From: Acinetobacter higginsii
GTDB taxonomy: Bacteria; Pseudomonadota; Gammaproteobacteria; Pseudomonadales; Moraxellaceae
Direction of reading: 5' to 3'
DNA: 64,000 nt
NCBI RefSeq assembly: GCF_000369525.1
Contig: NZ_KB850071.1
Coordinates: forward strand, 257,032-321,031
Below the pieces are notes generated by a model. That model saw nothing but the letters and a program-made list of their open reading frames with translations, made no database searches and was not told the origin of the DNA. Both the position numbers and the translations under genes were made by a program. Below are positions 1-10,040 of the stretch, piece by piece. How positions within the stretch are numbered: the first letter of the stretch is position 1; the number at the start of each line of letters is the position of its first letter.

Positions 1-725
1 AGATCGATATACCACAAGCGATGCCCTTCTTTTTGAATCCCTGGGACATCACGAATCAAATGATTAATCAGGAAGGGAATCGGCAAAGAATTAATTAATT
101 CAAAACTGACATTGCCCACTCGACGTGCAGCCCAATTGGTTAAGGTGCCGCCATGGCGAATTTGTAGATCAAGATGCTCATCGACTTGGCGTAGACGCAA
201 ATACTTTTCCTGCCCAATACGACACTCTAAGACATTAAATTCGAGCGAAAGTCGATACAGAAAACGACGATAGTGTCCATCGAGTTCAATATGGAATCGA
301 TCATTACCACATTCAATTTTAATATCATCAATTTCGCTGCGATCCATTCTTTTACGAATTTGATTATTCAACAGCATTTCTGGTAAATATAAGGTGAGAC
401 TGCTTTTCCCCAATGATGTTCTTGCCATCGCCAAAGCAACCTGACGTGCGACCTCGCTCGTTTCTGACACCATATCGCGTACCGTATTACGCACTCCTTC
501 AACACCGCGCTTGGTCTGGTGTGTGACATGATCTAAGGCATCTAGTGCAGCATCTGCCACACCTGCAATGTTACGAGAAGTATCGCTGGCAAATTCCACC
601 GCATCTTGTGCATGTTGCAATGTTTTATTAATTAGTCGACGTGATAATGATGGTTTATCATCAGATGAAGATACATCTGCTGGCATAATATCGAACATCG
701 CCTTTTTATCATCTTGTCGATTCAA
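1..725 (-). CDS. Uncharacterised protein, 3' part cut by window edge
   Basis: An open minus-strand frame runs off the left edge, so the C-terminus is missing. I place the start at a TTG (725-723) because a strong GGGAGAG ribosome site lies just upstream and an in-frame TGA closes the frame a little further up; the first ATG is at 698. About 240 residues are visible. The N-terminal ~40 residues are polar, followed by an alanine-rich helical stretch (ALDALDHVTHQTKRGVEG) and a mixed region with basic and acidic residues. I recognise no family. It lies head-to-tail downstream of the 908-2515 gene on the same strand, so the two may be co-transcribed. No signal peptide or membrane segment is visible. 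Confidence 0.7.
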   Translation of the reverse strand, partial: MNRQDDKKAMFDIMPADVSSSDDKPSLSRRLINKTLQHAQDAVEFASDTSRNIAGVADAALDALDHVTHQTKRGVEGVRNTVRDMVSETSEVARQVALAMARTSLGKSSLTLYLPEMLLNNQIRKRMDRSEIDDIKIECGNDRFHIELDGHYRRFLYRLSLEFNVLECRIGQEKYLRLRQVDEHLDLQIRHGGTLTNWAARRVGNVSFELINSLPIPFLINHLIRDVPGIQKEGHRLWYID

Positions 726-907
726 GATGCTCTCCCTCTTCCCTTTGCTACTGGCTCATTTTTCTTATGAGCGTCGATCTGCTTTCTGAACTTATTAGAC
801 GTTTTTCTGTAGATTAGCATGCTCTGCACAGCAATTTGCTTATTTTTGTTGCACAGCTTCAAATTATTTATTCCTCCTATTCACTTCATCTTTTTCAGAA
901 AACACTA

Positions 908-2515
908 TCACTGATCAACTTGCTTCAGTTGTTGTTCATTCTCAATTGCTGTAACGAGAATCTGACTCGAACGCAACGTTTTATACTGCTCTAATGTGGA
1001 CTCAAGTCGCTGCACTTTCTCCTGCCCACCACCAAAATTCGAGCATTCACGTAATGCCACCCAAGCCGCTTGCATTTGATCAAATTCATTCCCTTTTACC
1101 AGTTTTAGCGTCATCCAATCAGCGAGATCCTGCGCACGTTTTTGCATTTCAAACTGCAAGGCAAATAGTCCGCTACTCAAGGCCGAGGCATCCAATAATC
1201 TCAATCCATTTCGCACTTGCTCAAACTGCTGGCTTTGTTGTTGCAGATATGGAGCTAAAACCTCCTGATTGAACCAGACAGCAAAAGCAATCATCTCCTG
1301 AACAAGCACATCACGTTGCTCATAAAGAGCCTCCCGCTCAGGATGTTGTTTATTCAAACGGATGTCTCCTAAATACGCCATCAGCCCTTGTTCCAGAATC
1401 ATCTGAATATGCCCCGGATCAAAATCAGGCTTTGGCTTCGACTCAATTGGAGTCAGCTCAGTAAGCAATTCCTCATGGTGAACAGGTTGCTGTAATAAGC
1501 GCAAAATCTCTGCATTCCGCTGGATGGCTTGCCATAAACAAGTCAGCGCTAGATCAGCCTGCCCTGTACTGACCGTATTCTGCTCCAGAAGATGCTGCCA
1601 GGCGACTTGCATCGTGTTTTGCTGAACCAAGCTTGAGAGCACACACTGTGCTGTTAAAAGCTGCGGTGCGGTTGCAATCACGTCCTGACTAAAAGGGAGA
1701 TGCGATTGCTTAGCGCCAAAAATGCTATTTAAGGATTTCCCGAGCGAATTTAGGCCACGTCCCATATCTGCCAATAGATTGCTATTTGAAGCTCGTGTCC
1801 GCAGTATCGACTCAGGTAATAACAAACTGACTGCACGCTGTAATCGTTGGGTCTGGTTGTTCTGGTCAATCGGTTTCAGATGATGGAGTAACAAATGCAG
1901 CGCATATTCAACATCACTCAACTGTGGCTGACATTCAGGCTGATTGCGACTCAACAGACAATCAATATAAGCATAAAAGGCAGTTTCATTACGGTGCTGC
2001 GATTGTTGTGCCGCCCATTCATAGTATTCAATTGCTTGACTGTATTGTGCTGCCCCTGCATAGGCTTTGGCTAGCGCAATCGCATGTTGCGCACTTGGAT
2101 AATGTTGTTGAAAATAATGTAAAAGATCAATTTTCGGTTGTTGATCCAGACAGCGATCCAACTGACGTAGATAGCCATTGATATGTTGCTGATTCGGCTG
2201 AGTCTCAATGAAATTCAGACGATAGACCAAACACTGCTCATACCATGCATACTTACGCGCATGCGACTCATAAGCACTCAGCAGCTCATCCTCAATCAAC
2301 TGAATCAATTGGCTGGCATAGAGAATGTCTTCAGCATCCTCATGCCTGAATTTCCACTGCTTGGGTAAAGTCACCTTAAATAAACGTAGGAGGAAGTGCG
2401 CACTGAGATCAGGGCTTTGCATCGTCACCAACATCAACTTATCTTGGCTAGATAAATGTTCTTTGCCCTTCTGAATGCGAGATAAACGCAACTTTAGAAT
2501 CTTGGTGCTTAACAT
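908..2515 (-). CDS. Uncharacterised 535-aa helical (TPR-like) protein
   Basis: ATG start at 2515 with an AAAGGA ribosome site 6-7 bases upstream. The protein is glutamine- and leucine-rich and predicted mostly helical. A segment around residues 150-185 (AIALAKAYAGAAQYSQAIEYY) looks like a tetratricopeptide helix pair, consistent with a scaffolding role, but no catalytic motif is visible. A short glycine/serine stretch near residues 250-270 (MGRGLNSLGKSLNSIFG) could be a flexible or membrane-associating loop. No signal peptide is seen, so it is probably cytoplasmic. It sits upstream of the edge-truncated gene on the same strand. Function unknown. Confidence 0.8.
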   Translation of the reverse strand: MLSTKILKLRLSRIQKGKEHLSSQDKLMLVTMQSPDLSAHFLLRLFKVTLPKQWKFRHEDAEDILYASQLIQLIEDELLSAYESHARKYAWYEQCLVYRLNFIETQPNQQHINGYLRQLDRCLDQQPKIDLLHYFQQHYPSAQHAIALAKAYAGAAQYSQAIEYYEWAAQQSQHRNETAFYAYIDCLLSRNQPECQPQLSDVEYALHLLLHHLKPIDQNNQTQRLQRAVSLLLPESILRTRASNSNLLADMGRGLNSLGKSLNSIFGAKQSHLPFSQDVIATAPQLLTAQCVLSSLVQQNTMQVAWQHLLEQNTVSTGQADLALTCLWQAIQRNAEILRLLQQPVHHEELLTELTPIESKPKPDFDPGHIQMILEQGLMAYLGDIRLNKQHPEREALYEQRDVLVQEMIAFAVWFNQEVLAPYLQQQSQQFEQVRNGLRLLDASALSSGLFALQFEMQKRAQDLADWMTLKLVKGNEFDQMQAAWVALRECSNFGGGQEKVQRLESTLEQYKTLRSSQILVTAIENEQQLKQVDQ

Positions 2516-2743
2516 GCGTTTCCTTTCGCATTATTCAACCCACTCATCTTGCAACTTAACAGACTGCCCTGACTTTTGCGAATGGCTTTAGACGAGCTGT
2601 AGCAAGCTTTTCAAACAAATGTAAAAATCGACTTTGTGGCATCATAAACAACAAAATAAGTAAATTTATGTATTTGAAAGGCTCAAGATTTTTGCTTTTG
2701 CATAATTTTCGCTAAAATGGACAAAACAGAATAGGAATCTTCT

Positions 2744-3082
2744 ATGCAATACCGTTGCCCTAAATGTCAAAGCGTGAAAATTATGCCTGTCAGTCAGGGT
2801 GCTAACAGCCCTCGTCCGAATGTACCCAAAAGTTTGGTGCTTCTGGTTCCTGCCATTTTTATTTTATTAATTTTGGTCTTGATTAGCGTTGCGATGTGGA
2901 TTTTTGGCAATGGTGCCGGCCAAGGTCTGCAAATTGCGACCGTCGTAGTGTTTGCGATCTGTGTAATTGCAGGGGTTTTATTCTGGCGTGATCTACCTGA
3001 CTTTAAAATTTCAATGCAAGCGTTTATGCAGGCACAAAAACATTGGAAATGTCGTGACTGCAACAACGAATGGCAGAATTAA
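2744..3082 (+). CDS. Small two-TM protein with split zinc ribbon
   Basis: A 112-aa protein with an AGGAA ribosome site. The N-terminus has CPKC (residues 5-8) and the C-terminus CRDC (about 103-106), so four cysteines could form one zinc ribbon when the chain folds back. Between them are two hydrophobic helices (about residues 30-55 and 62-80). The topology puts both cysteine pairs on the same, presumably cytoplasmic, side. It stands alone and converges on czcD, with a hairpin terminator between them. Role unknown; a metal or nucleic-acid contact is only inferred from the ribbon. Confidence 0.8.
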   Translation: MQYRCPKCQSVKIMPVSQGANSPRPNVPKSLVLLVPAIFILLILVLISVAMWIFGNGAGQGLQIATVVVFAICVIAGVLFWRDLPDFKISMQAFMQAQKHWKCRDCNNEWQN

Positions 3083-3090
3083 TTATTATC

Positions 3091-3126
3091 AAAAAAATAT
3101 TCACATCAGCTTAATGCTGATGTGAA
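3091..3126 (-). terminator. Rho-independent terminator of czcD
   Basis: Perfect 11-bp inverted repeat TTCACATCAGC / GCTGATGTGAA with a 5-nt loop, followed on the minus strand by a run of T (the A-tract at 3091-3097). It lies just past the czcD stop and closes the czc transcript. Confidence 0.85.
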
Positions 3127-3134
3127 GGATCTTG

Positions 3135-4055
3135 TTAAGCTTTCTCATCATGTTGATGGGTATGCTGGCAATTCATTTCTTCATCATCTTCAATTTGCAA
3201 AGTCACCTCAGCAATGCCATGCTCATGCGACAACATCTCAATCGCAGCACGATGTAATTGATTACGATCAGCTCTCGGTGCAAATAAATGTACAGTCAAA
3301 TGAATATTCTTCGAGGTAATCGCCCAGACCTTTAACTGATGAATACTCTCAACGCCATCCAATCCCAGTAGATCATTACGTAACTTTTCAATATCGACCT
3401 CTTCTGGCACACCTTCCAACAAGATATTGATACTCTGCTTGAGCAGAATCCACGTTCTCGGCAATACCCAGAAACCAATCGCAACTGCGAGAATGGTGTC
3501 GACCCAATACCAATTGGTGAAATAAATCACCACTGCACCCACGATAACAGCCACTGAACCTAATGCATCACTCAGCACTTCTAAATATGCGCCTTTCATA
3601 TTCAAGCTTTCAGCCGCACTAGACATTAACAATTTCATGGAAATTAAATTAATAATCAGACCCAAGCTCGCCACAATCAACATACCGACACTTTGAATTT
3701 CAGGCGGTTGCGTAAAGCGCTGGTAAGCTTCGTACAGAATGTACATTGCCACAAAAAACAGCATCGAGGCATTAAATAAGGCTGCCAAAATCTCAAAACG
3801 CTGATAACCAAAAGTACGTTTGTTATCTGCGGGACGTTTGGCAATTTTAATTGCCACTAAAGCAATCGCTAATGCAGCCGCATCGGTAAACATATGTGCT
3901 GCATCGGACAGTAACGCCAAACTCTGGGTGATTAAACCCGCAACCACTTCAACCACTAAGAAGGTTGAAGTCAGTATCAGCGCAATAGTGAGTTTTTTGA
4001 TATTACCTTCTGTGACCGCTGCATGACTATGGTCATGCCCTTGATGTCCACCCAT
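3135..4055 (-). CDS. czcD: CDF cation efflux protein CzcD (Zn/Co/Cd)
   Basis: Cation diffusion facilitator that exports Zn2+, Co2+ or Cd2+ from cytoplasm to periplasm in exchange for protons. I place the start at ATG 4055, with an AAGGAG site 6 bases upstream; a longer frame to 4160 would add 35 residues not typical of the family. The N-terminus is histidine-rich (GHDHSHAA) and six TM helices follow. The paired metal-site motifs are visible: HMFTD in TM2 and LSDALGS in TM5. The C-terminal cytoplasmic domain ends in a His-rich tail (HTHQHDE). It is the last gene of the czcICBAD block. The paired inner-membrane pump would supply periplasmic metal to CzcCBA. Confidence 0.93.
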   Translation of the reverse strand: MGGHQGHDHSHAAVTEGNIKKLTIALILTSTFLVVEVVAGLITQSLALLSDAAHMFTDAAALAIALVAIKIAKRPADNKRTFGYQRFEILAALFNASMLFFVAMYILYEAYQRFTQPPEIQSVGMLIVASLGLIINLISMKLLMSSAAESLNMKGAYLEVLSDALGSVAVIVGAVVIYFTNWYWVDTILAVAIGFWVLPRTWILLKQSINILLEGVPEEVDIEKLRNDLLGLDGVESIHQLKVWAITSKNIHLTVHLFAPRADRNQLHRAAIEMLSHEHGIAEVTLQIEDDEEMNCQHTHQHDEKA

Positions 4056-4181
4056 GTTGGACTCCTTATCATAATTGAATAAGACCTGTTGCAGTCTTAA
4101 AGTCAGCCAAGGCGAAAATCGCTTTGGCTGGTTCAGATTCTTCTTAATAAAGTGCTTCATTAAGAAGATAGCATAAACAGA

Positions 4182-7100
4182 TTAAATTGCACTTTCCTGA
4201 CGTTTGTCCTGTTTGGCTTCATTCATCCAACGATACACCACGGGCAAAATCAGCAGGGTCAGCAAGGTGGATGAAATAATCCCGCCAATCACCACGGTTG
4301 CCAGTGGGCGCTGAACTTCTGCACCCGTACCTGTGGCAATCGCCATTGGGATAAAGCCAAGCGATGCAACAAAAGCAGTCATCAAGACAGGGCGTAAGCG
4401 TAATACCGCGCCATGCCATGTAGCGTAATGAACATCATATTGCTCTCGTAACTCTTTAATAAAGCTCAGCATCACCAGACCATTCAGCACGGCGACACCA
4501 GAGAGCGCAATAAAACCGACACCTGCCGACATCGACAAAGGAATGTCGCGTAGCCATAGCGCCACCAAACCGCCCGATAGGGCAAATGGCACACCACTAA
4601 ACACCAGCAAGCTTTCTTTAAAGTTATTAAACACCGCCATCAACAGAACAAAGATCATCAGCAATGCCAATGGCACCACAATCTGCATTCTGGCTTTTGC
4701 CGAGGCCAGATTTTCAAACTGACCGCCATAACCAAGCCAATAACCGCTTGGTAATTTTTGCTGAGATAATTTCTGCTGCATTTCACCCACAAATGAGCCC
4801 AAATCGCGGTCGCGTACGTTGGTGGTGACCACAACCCGGCGTTTGCCATTTTCACGGCTGACTTGCGCCAAGCCTAAAATATTCTCCACTTTTGCCACGT
4901 CTTGTAGTTTGATCAAACCACCATTCGGCAGCTGAATCGGCAGCATGGCCAGTTGCTGCGGCGTACGCATCCCATCATCCAAACGCACTACAAAATCAAA
5001 ACGACGGTCACCCTGTAAAATCTGCCCAACACTTTGTCCACCAATACTTGCAGCAACCAAATCCTGAATGGATTTCACTGATAAACCGTATTGCGCAGCC
5101 AATGCATGGTCGATATCGACATTGAGTAAAGGTAAACCATCAGTTTGCTCAACCTTCACTTCACTCGAACCTGTGATGGTTCTCAAGGTTTGAGCAACTT
5201 TTTCTGCTTCTTGGTTCAATACCTGCATATCATCACCAAAAATTTTCACCCCAATATCACTACGTACGCCTGAAATCAGTTCGTTGAAACGTAATTCAAT
5301 CGGTTGTGAAAACTCACTGTTGTTACCTGGAATTTTCTCAACATAAGCCAACATTTTGGTTCGAAGCTCGTCAATGGTTTCCGATTTATCAGGCCATTGA
5401 TCACGCGGCTTTAACAGAACGATTGCATCAGAAATATTAGGGGGCATCACATCCGTTGCCACTTCGGCCGTACCTGTACGGGCAAAGATCGCTTTGATTT
5501 CTGGAAACTCTGCGAGCAATTGCTTCTCAACACTTTCCTGAATCTTCAGTGACTCTTCAATTCCGGTACTTGGTGCACGCATCAACTGTAAAGCAAAGTC
5601 ACCCTCACTCAGTTGTGGCGCAAACTCACTACCGACACGCGAACCAATCGCAGCGGTGAGTACCAAAATAGTCACCGCACCGGCCACCACCACATAGCGG
5701 AAAGCATAGGCTTTATCCAGCAAGGATTTATAACCGTTTTTTAAGGCGGCCATCCAACGACTTTCTTTCTCTTTGACCTCACCAGTAACAAATAACGCCA
5801 CCGCAGCAGGAACAAAGGTTACGGATAAAATAATCGCACCAATCAAGGCCAAGACCACGGTCATTGCCATTGGGTGGAACATTTTCGCTTCTACGCCTGC
5901 CAGTGCAAAGATTGGCAAATACACCACCATAATGATGATTTGTCCAAAAATCAGCGGACGTCTTGCCTGTTTTGCCGCCAAGAACACTTCGGTAAAGCGT
6001 TCTGAACGGGTCAGGAGTCGACCTTTATGGTGTTGAGCCTCTGCCAGCCGTCGGATACAGTTTTCGACAATCACCACCGCACCATCGACGATAATCCCGA
6101 AGTCCAATGCGCCTAAACTCATCAGGTTGGCACTGATTTTCTGCTCCGCCATCCCTGTCAGGGTAAACAACATGGATAAGGGAATAATACAGGCGGTAAT
6201 CAATGCCGCACGGAAGTTACCCAAGAACACAAACAGGATCACAATCACCAAGATTGCACCTTCGATCAGGTTCTTCGCCACCGTCTTAATGGCTTTATCA
6301 ACCAAGTTACTGCGGTTATAGACCGTTTCGACCACCACCCCTTCAGGCAATGAACGTTTGATTTCCTGCATTTTGCTGTCGAGTGCTTGAGCGATGGATT
6401 TACTGTTCTCACCCATCATCATCATGGCAATACCGAGTACGGTTTCTTCACCGTTGTATGTTGCACCACCGGTTCTTAGATCATGGCCAATCGAAACTGT
6501 TGCAACATCGGCAACACGAATCGGCAAACCATTCTTGGTACTGACCGTGACATTTTCAATGTCTTGTACTGTTTTCAACATCCCCGGAATACGTACCGTC
6601 AGCTGTTGACCATTTTCTTCAATAAAACCCGCACCGCGGTTTTCATTATTTTCAGTGAGTACAGTTTGCAAATCGGATAAGGGAATTTGCAGTTGTTGCA
6701 AACGTTTCAGGTCGGGAGAAACCACATAGGTCTTGTTATATCCCCCAATGGTATTGATTTCAGCAACACCCGGCACACGTTGTAATTGAGGACGAACAAT
6801 CCAGTCCTGAATTTCACGCAAGTCCATGGCCTCATAAGGCGTACCATCGGCCTTTTTGGCATTCGGTTCAGCCTTGATCACCCATTGATAGATCTCGCCA
6901 AGGCCGGTTGAAATCGGTGACATTTGTGGATCGATATCATCAGGCAAAGCACTCTTGGCTTCCTGTAGGCGCTGGTTAATCAGCTGTCGCGCCCAGTAGA
7001 TATCGGTACCATCTTTAAAAATCACTGTGACTTGGGACAAGCCGTAACGGGAGATCGAACGGGTTTGTTCCAAGTTCGGAATACCCGACATGGCATTTTC

Positions 7101-7349
7101 AATCGGATAAGTAATGCGTTGTTCAACCTCAGGGGCAGTGAATCCCCCCGCCTGACTATTAATCTGCACCTGTACGTTGGTAATGTCAGGCACGGCATCA
7201 ATCGACAGTTTTTGGTAGCTATAAATACCGACCCCGATCCACGCCACCACAAACAGCATGACCCAAATCGCATTGCGGATTGAAAACTGAATAATCCGAT
7301 CAAACAGACCTTCCGCGGGAGGAAGCTGCAACTTATCTTTAGTGTCCAT
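4182..7349 (-). CDS. czcA: Heavy-metal RND efflux pump CzcA
   Basis: Inner-membrane RND proton/metal antiporter of 1055 aa, the normal HME-RND length. It has twelve TM helices and two large periplasmic loops. The TM4 signature DFGIIVDGAVVIVEN, with its two Asp and one Glu, is the proton-relay motif of the Zn/Co/Cd (CzcA) branch rather than the Cu/Ag (CusA) branch. The start ATG overlaps the end of czcB by 11 bases, indicating translational coupling. It works with CzcB (adaptor) and CzcC (outer-membrane channel) to expel metal ions from periplasm or cytoplasm. Confidence 0.96.
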   Translation of the reverse strand: MDTKDKLQLPPAEGLFDRIIQFSIRNAIWVMLFVVAWIGVGIYSYQKLSIDAVPDITNVQVQINSQAGGFTAPEVEQRITYPIENAMSGIPNLEQTRSISRYGLSQVTVIFKDGTDIYWARQLINQRLQEAKSALPDDIDPQMSPISTGLGEIYQWVIKAEPNAKKADGTPYEAMDLREIQDWIVRPQLQRVPGVAEINTIGGYNKTYVVSPDLKRLQQLQIPLSDLQTVLTENNENRGAGFIEENGQQLTVRIPGMLKTVQDIENVTVSTKNGLPIRVADVATVSIGHDLRTGGATYNGEETVLGIAMMMMGENSKSIAQALDSKMQEIKRSLPEGVVVETVYNRSNLVDKAIKTVAKNLIEGAILVIVILFVFLGNFRAALITACIIPLSMLFTLTGMAEQKISANLMSLGALDFGIIVDGAVVIVENCIRRLAEAQHHKGRLLTRSERFTEVFLAAKQARRPLIFGQIIIMVVYLPIFALAGVEAKMFHPMAMTVVLALIGAIILSVTFVPAAVALFVTGEVKEKESRWMAALKNGYKSLLDKAYAFRYVVVAGAVTILVLTAAIGSRVGSEFAPQLSEGDFALQLMRAPSTGIEESLKIQESVEKQLLAEFPEIKAIFARTGTAEVATDVMPPNISDAIVLLKPRDQWPDKSETIDELRTKMLAYVEKIPGNNSEFSQPIELRFNELISGVRSDIGVKIFGDDMQVLNQEAEKVAQTLRTITGSSEVKVEQTDGLPLLNVDIDHALAAQYGLSVKSIQDLVAASIGGQSVGQILQGDRRFDFVVRLDDGMRTPQQLAMLPIQLPNGGLIKLQDVAKVENILGLAQVSRENGKRRVVVTTNVRDRDLGSFVGEMQQKLSQQKLPSGYWLGYGGQFENLASAKARMQIVVPLALLMIFVLLMAVFNNFKESLLVFSGVPFALSGGLVALWLRDIPLSMSAGVGFIALSGVAVLNGLVMLSFIKELREQYDVHYATWHGAVLRLRPVLMTAFVASLGFIPMAIATGTGAEVQRPLATVVIGGIISSTLLTLLILPVVYRWMNEAKQDKRQESAI

Positions 7350-8565
7350 GCTCGGCCTCTCCCTTCTCGATCTCAGATTTCAAAAGGAAACTGCCTTGAC
7401 TGACATATTGTTGCTTTTCAGTCAGACCCGATTGGATTTCCACCCACTGCCCATCACTTGAGTAATTACCCAGTTGTACAGGTGTTGGCGTGAAATGCAT
7501 TTGGTCTTTCTCTTGCTTGGCCACGAAAACTGTAGCTTTACCCTCGATCTGCTGAATCGCCGCTTTGGCAACACGAAGCACAGGCTTCTTGTCCGTGCCA
7601 TCTAACAATACGTTCACCATCAAATTAGGTCGTAATTCTTTGGCTGGGGTTAGTACTTTGGCACGCACCTGCAAACGACCTGTCTGGGTATCTGCCGCGG
7701 TGGTCAAGGTCTGGATCTGTGCTTTAAAGCTATTATTGGTTTGCAGCGACTTAAACTCGATCTGCTGATCTGGTTGGACATTGATGTTATTGACACTTGG
7801 TAAAATAAACTCAATCCAGAGTTGATCCAGCTGATCAATTACAAATAATTGCTTATCGGCGGTAATTTGCTCACCTACCACAATATCTTTCAGACTCACC
7901 ACACCGCTTAAAGGTGCGGTCAAGACATAGCGACCCTGACTGCCACTGGATGCACCCAAGGCAGATAAGCGGCTACGTGCAGCTTGTACCTGAATCTGTG
8001 CCTGACGATAGGCATTATAGGCACGTTGATAATCCTGACGTGCAGAAACCCCTTGTTCCCAAAGTTGTTTTTCACGTTGATAATCTTGCTGTGCAAGCGT
8101 TAAAGCTTCTTGGGCAATACTTAAATTGGCTTGCTGATCTACCAGATCTGGGATAAATAGAGTGGCTAATACTTGCCCTTTCTTGACTTGTTGACCGAGT
8201 ACCGCATTGACACTTTCCACACGCCCAGCAAAGGTTGCTGAAACATGCGCTTGCTGATCGGTATTGGTCACCAGTTTTGCTGGGTAAGCAAATTGCTGTC
8301 CGACTTCACCTACACCAACCTGAGCCAGCTTAACCCCATATTCAGTCATCTGTTTTGGGCTTAGGTTTAAGCTACCTTCCTCACTTTCAGCCTGCCCAGC
8401 CTCACCTTCTGTATGTCCTTCCTCACCTTCGCCATGACTATCAGCTGCTGCCTCACCGCTGGCTTTGTTTTTACCCGTGAAAAATAATAACGCGCTCAGG
8501 ACTAAGCCAACGGCGATAACCAGAATGACCCAAAACCACTGCTTTTTAGATTTATTTGTCGACAT
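7339..8565 (-). CDS. czcB: Periplasmic adaptor CzcB (membrane fusion protein)
   Basis: HlyD/CusB-type adaptor of 408 aa. It has one N-terminal TM anchor (about residues 10-28), then a very acidic, His-containing linker (about 33-65, with GEGEEGHTEGEAG) and a helical hairpin/lipoyl region (about 110-215). A beta-barrel follows, and the C-terminus ends EAEHGH. The acidic/His linker and tail are probable metal contacts, as in other HME adaptors (inference). Its ATG shares one base with the czcC stop (TAATG), so translation is coupled. It bridges CzcA and CzcC. Confidence 0.95.
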   Translation of the reverse strand: MSTNKSKKQWFWVILVIAVGLVLSALLFFTGKNKASGEAAADSHGEGEEGHTEGEAGQAESEEGSLNLSPKQMTEYGVKLAQVGVGEVGQQFAYPAKLVTNTDQQAHVSATFAGRVESVNAVLGQQVKKGQVLATLFIPDLVDQQANLSIAQEALTLAQQDYQREKQLWEQGVSARQDYQRAYNAYRQAQIQVQAARSRLSALGASSGSQGRYVLTAPLSGVVSLKDIVVGEQITADKQLFVIDQLDQLWIEFILPSVNNINVQPDQQIEFKSLQTNNSFKAQIQTLTTAADTQTGRLQVRAKVLTPAKELRPNLMVNVLLDGTDKKPVLRVAKAAIQQIEGKATVFVAKQEKDQMHFTPTPVQLGNYSSDGQWVEIQSGLTEKQQYVSQGSFLLKSEIEKGEAEHGH

Positions 8566-9986
8566 TATTCTGCTCCTACTACAGCGGGAAGGCTATTGGT
8601 ATCTTTCCAAAGGGTTTGATTAATCTGATTTAAGGCATCACTTGAACTCACCATACTCGGCTCAATTCCCAGTGCTAAACTTTCTGCATCAATTTGCTTT
8701 TGCCAGGCACTCTTAAGTAACTGCACTTTATTTAAACGTTGATCTTGCAATTGCATGGTGGCTTGCTGCACATCGGTAATGGCATATTTACCAACTTTGA
8801 AACCGAGCAGCATTTTCTCTTGCACCGTTTCAGACAATGGAATTTGTCGTTGATTGACGAGATCGAACTGTTGTTTCAATCCCGCCAACTCTGCAGTTAA
8901 GGTCTGAATGGCATTCAAGTTTTGCTGTTTGTAAAACTGTTGCTGTTTGACCAGTAAATCTTGTTTGGCATTGGCAATCCGTAATGAATACTGCTGACGA
9001 TTAAAAATATTCAACGGGATATCGATGCCCACTCGGAACTTGTTATCGGTCGAATTGGTTTCTGCGCTTTTACTTTGCACCATGCCTAAATTGACCGTCG
9101 GATTTGGTCGGTTGGATACTTTTAAATAATCGATATTGGCTTTTTGACGCACAATGTCGAGTTGAATGGCGCGCTCAAATAAGTTGTTCTGCAAATAATC
9201 TTGCAAATCTTTTTGTTGTGGCCAGACATTGCTTGCCTGAGTAGAGAAGCGGTTATCGGTACTGCCCCACAGATTCGCCAATTGACGCTTTGCAGTGGCT
9301 AAGGAGAGTTCGGTTTGTTGAAATAACCGTTGATTTTCAATATGCGCCATCAAGGTACGATCTAAATCGACCTGCGCAATGCTGCCCGCTTTGAGCCTTA
9401 AGCGCGTTGCATCCAAAGTGTCCTGACTGGTTTTTAACTGTGCCTGAACCACATCATGTTCCAGCTCTAGCACCACGACTTGCGACCACAGATATTTAAC
9501 TGCTAACTCAAGTTGCGCATTGTAGAGTTCCTGATTAAGGCCCACTTGAGATGCTTGTACATCGGCAAGCTTAACCGCAGCACGACGTTGACCAAAAATG
9601 TCTAATTTTTGTGAAACACCAAATTCCAGCTCTTTGTCTTTGCCTGACCTAAAGTCGGTTTGCTGAATAGAAATACTTGGATTCGACCATAACCCCGCTT
9701 GTTTTACATTGGCCTCAGCGATTCCTTGCTGTGTTTGCCACACCCCTGTACCAGCCTGATATTGCTTCACATCCTGCAAGATTTGCTCAAAATTCAGATT
9801 GCGTTGTGCAGCTTTGCTTACAGGCTGCTGATTCGCATCCAGTAAAGATTCTGCGGCAATGGATGGACTCAAAATGGCCGTGCTTAAAGCAAGTGCCAAC
9901 ACTGACCACTTCAATGACAATTGAGTACGATTTTTCCGCGTATGCTGCTCAACTGCATGAATACGCTGATTTAAACTAGAAGACAT
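8565..9986 (-). CDS. czcC: Outer-membrane channel CzcC (TolC family)
   Basis: Outer-membrane efflux protein of 473 aa with the duplicated long-helix pattern of TolC/CusC proteins (about residues 60-450). The N-terminus is long and basic before a hydrophobic segment ending AAE (about residues 27-46), which reads as a signal peptide with an unusually long n-region. A later start could be used, but no better ribosome site is seen. It is the first structural gene of the pump, followed directly by czcB and czcA. Confidence 0.93.
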   Translation of the reverse strand: MSSSLNQRIHAVEQHTRKNRTQLSLKWSVLALALSTAILSPSIAAESLLDANQQPVSKAAQRNLNFEQILQDVKQYQAGTGVWQTQQGIAEANVKQAGLWSNPSISIQQTDFRSGKDKELEFGVSQKLDIFGQRRAAVKLADVQASQVGLNQELYNAQLELAVKYLWSQVVVLELEHDVVQAQLKTSQDTLDATRLRLKAGSIAQVDLDRTLMAHIENQRLFQQTELSLATAKRQLANLWGSTDNRFSTQASNVWPQQKDLQDYLQNNLFERAIQLDIVRQKANIDYLKVSNRPNPTVNLGMVQSKSAETNSTDNKFRVGIDIPLNIFNRQQYSLRIANAKQDLLVKQQQFYKQQNLNAIQTLTAELAGLKQQFDLVNQRQIPLSETVQEKMLLGFKVGKYAITDVQQATMQLQDQRLNKVQLLKSAWQKQIDAESLALGIEPSMVSSSDALNQINQTLWKDTNSLPAVVGAE

Positions 9987-10040
9987 ATAAAGCCCCGCAA
10001 AGTAATAAGAATGCGGTGGGCTATTTTTCGGCTACCCCAC

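Noticed and set aside
4055..4160. 35-residue N-terminal extension of CzcD
   Set aside because: The ATG at 4055 has a strong AAGGAG site and begins with the family-typical His-rich segment.
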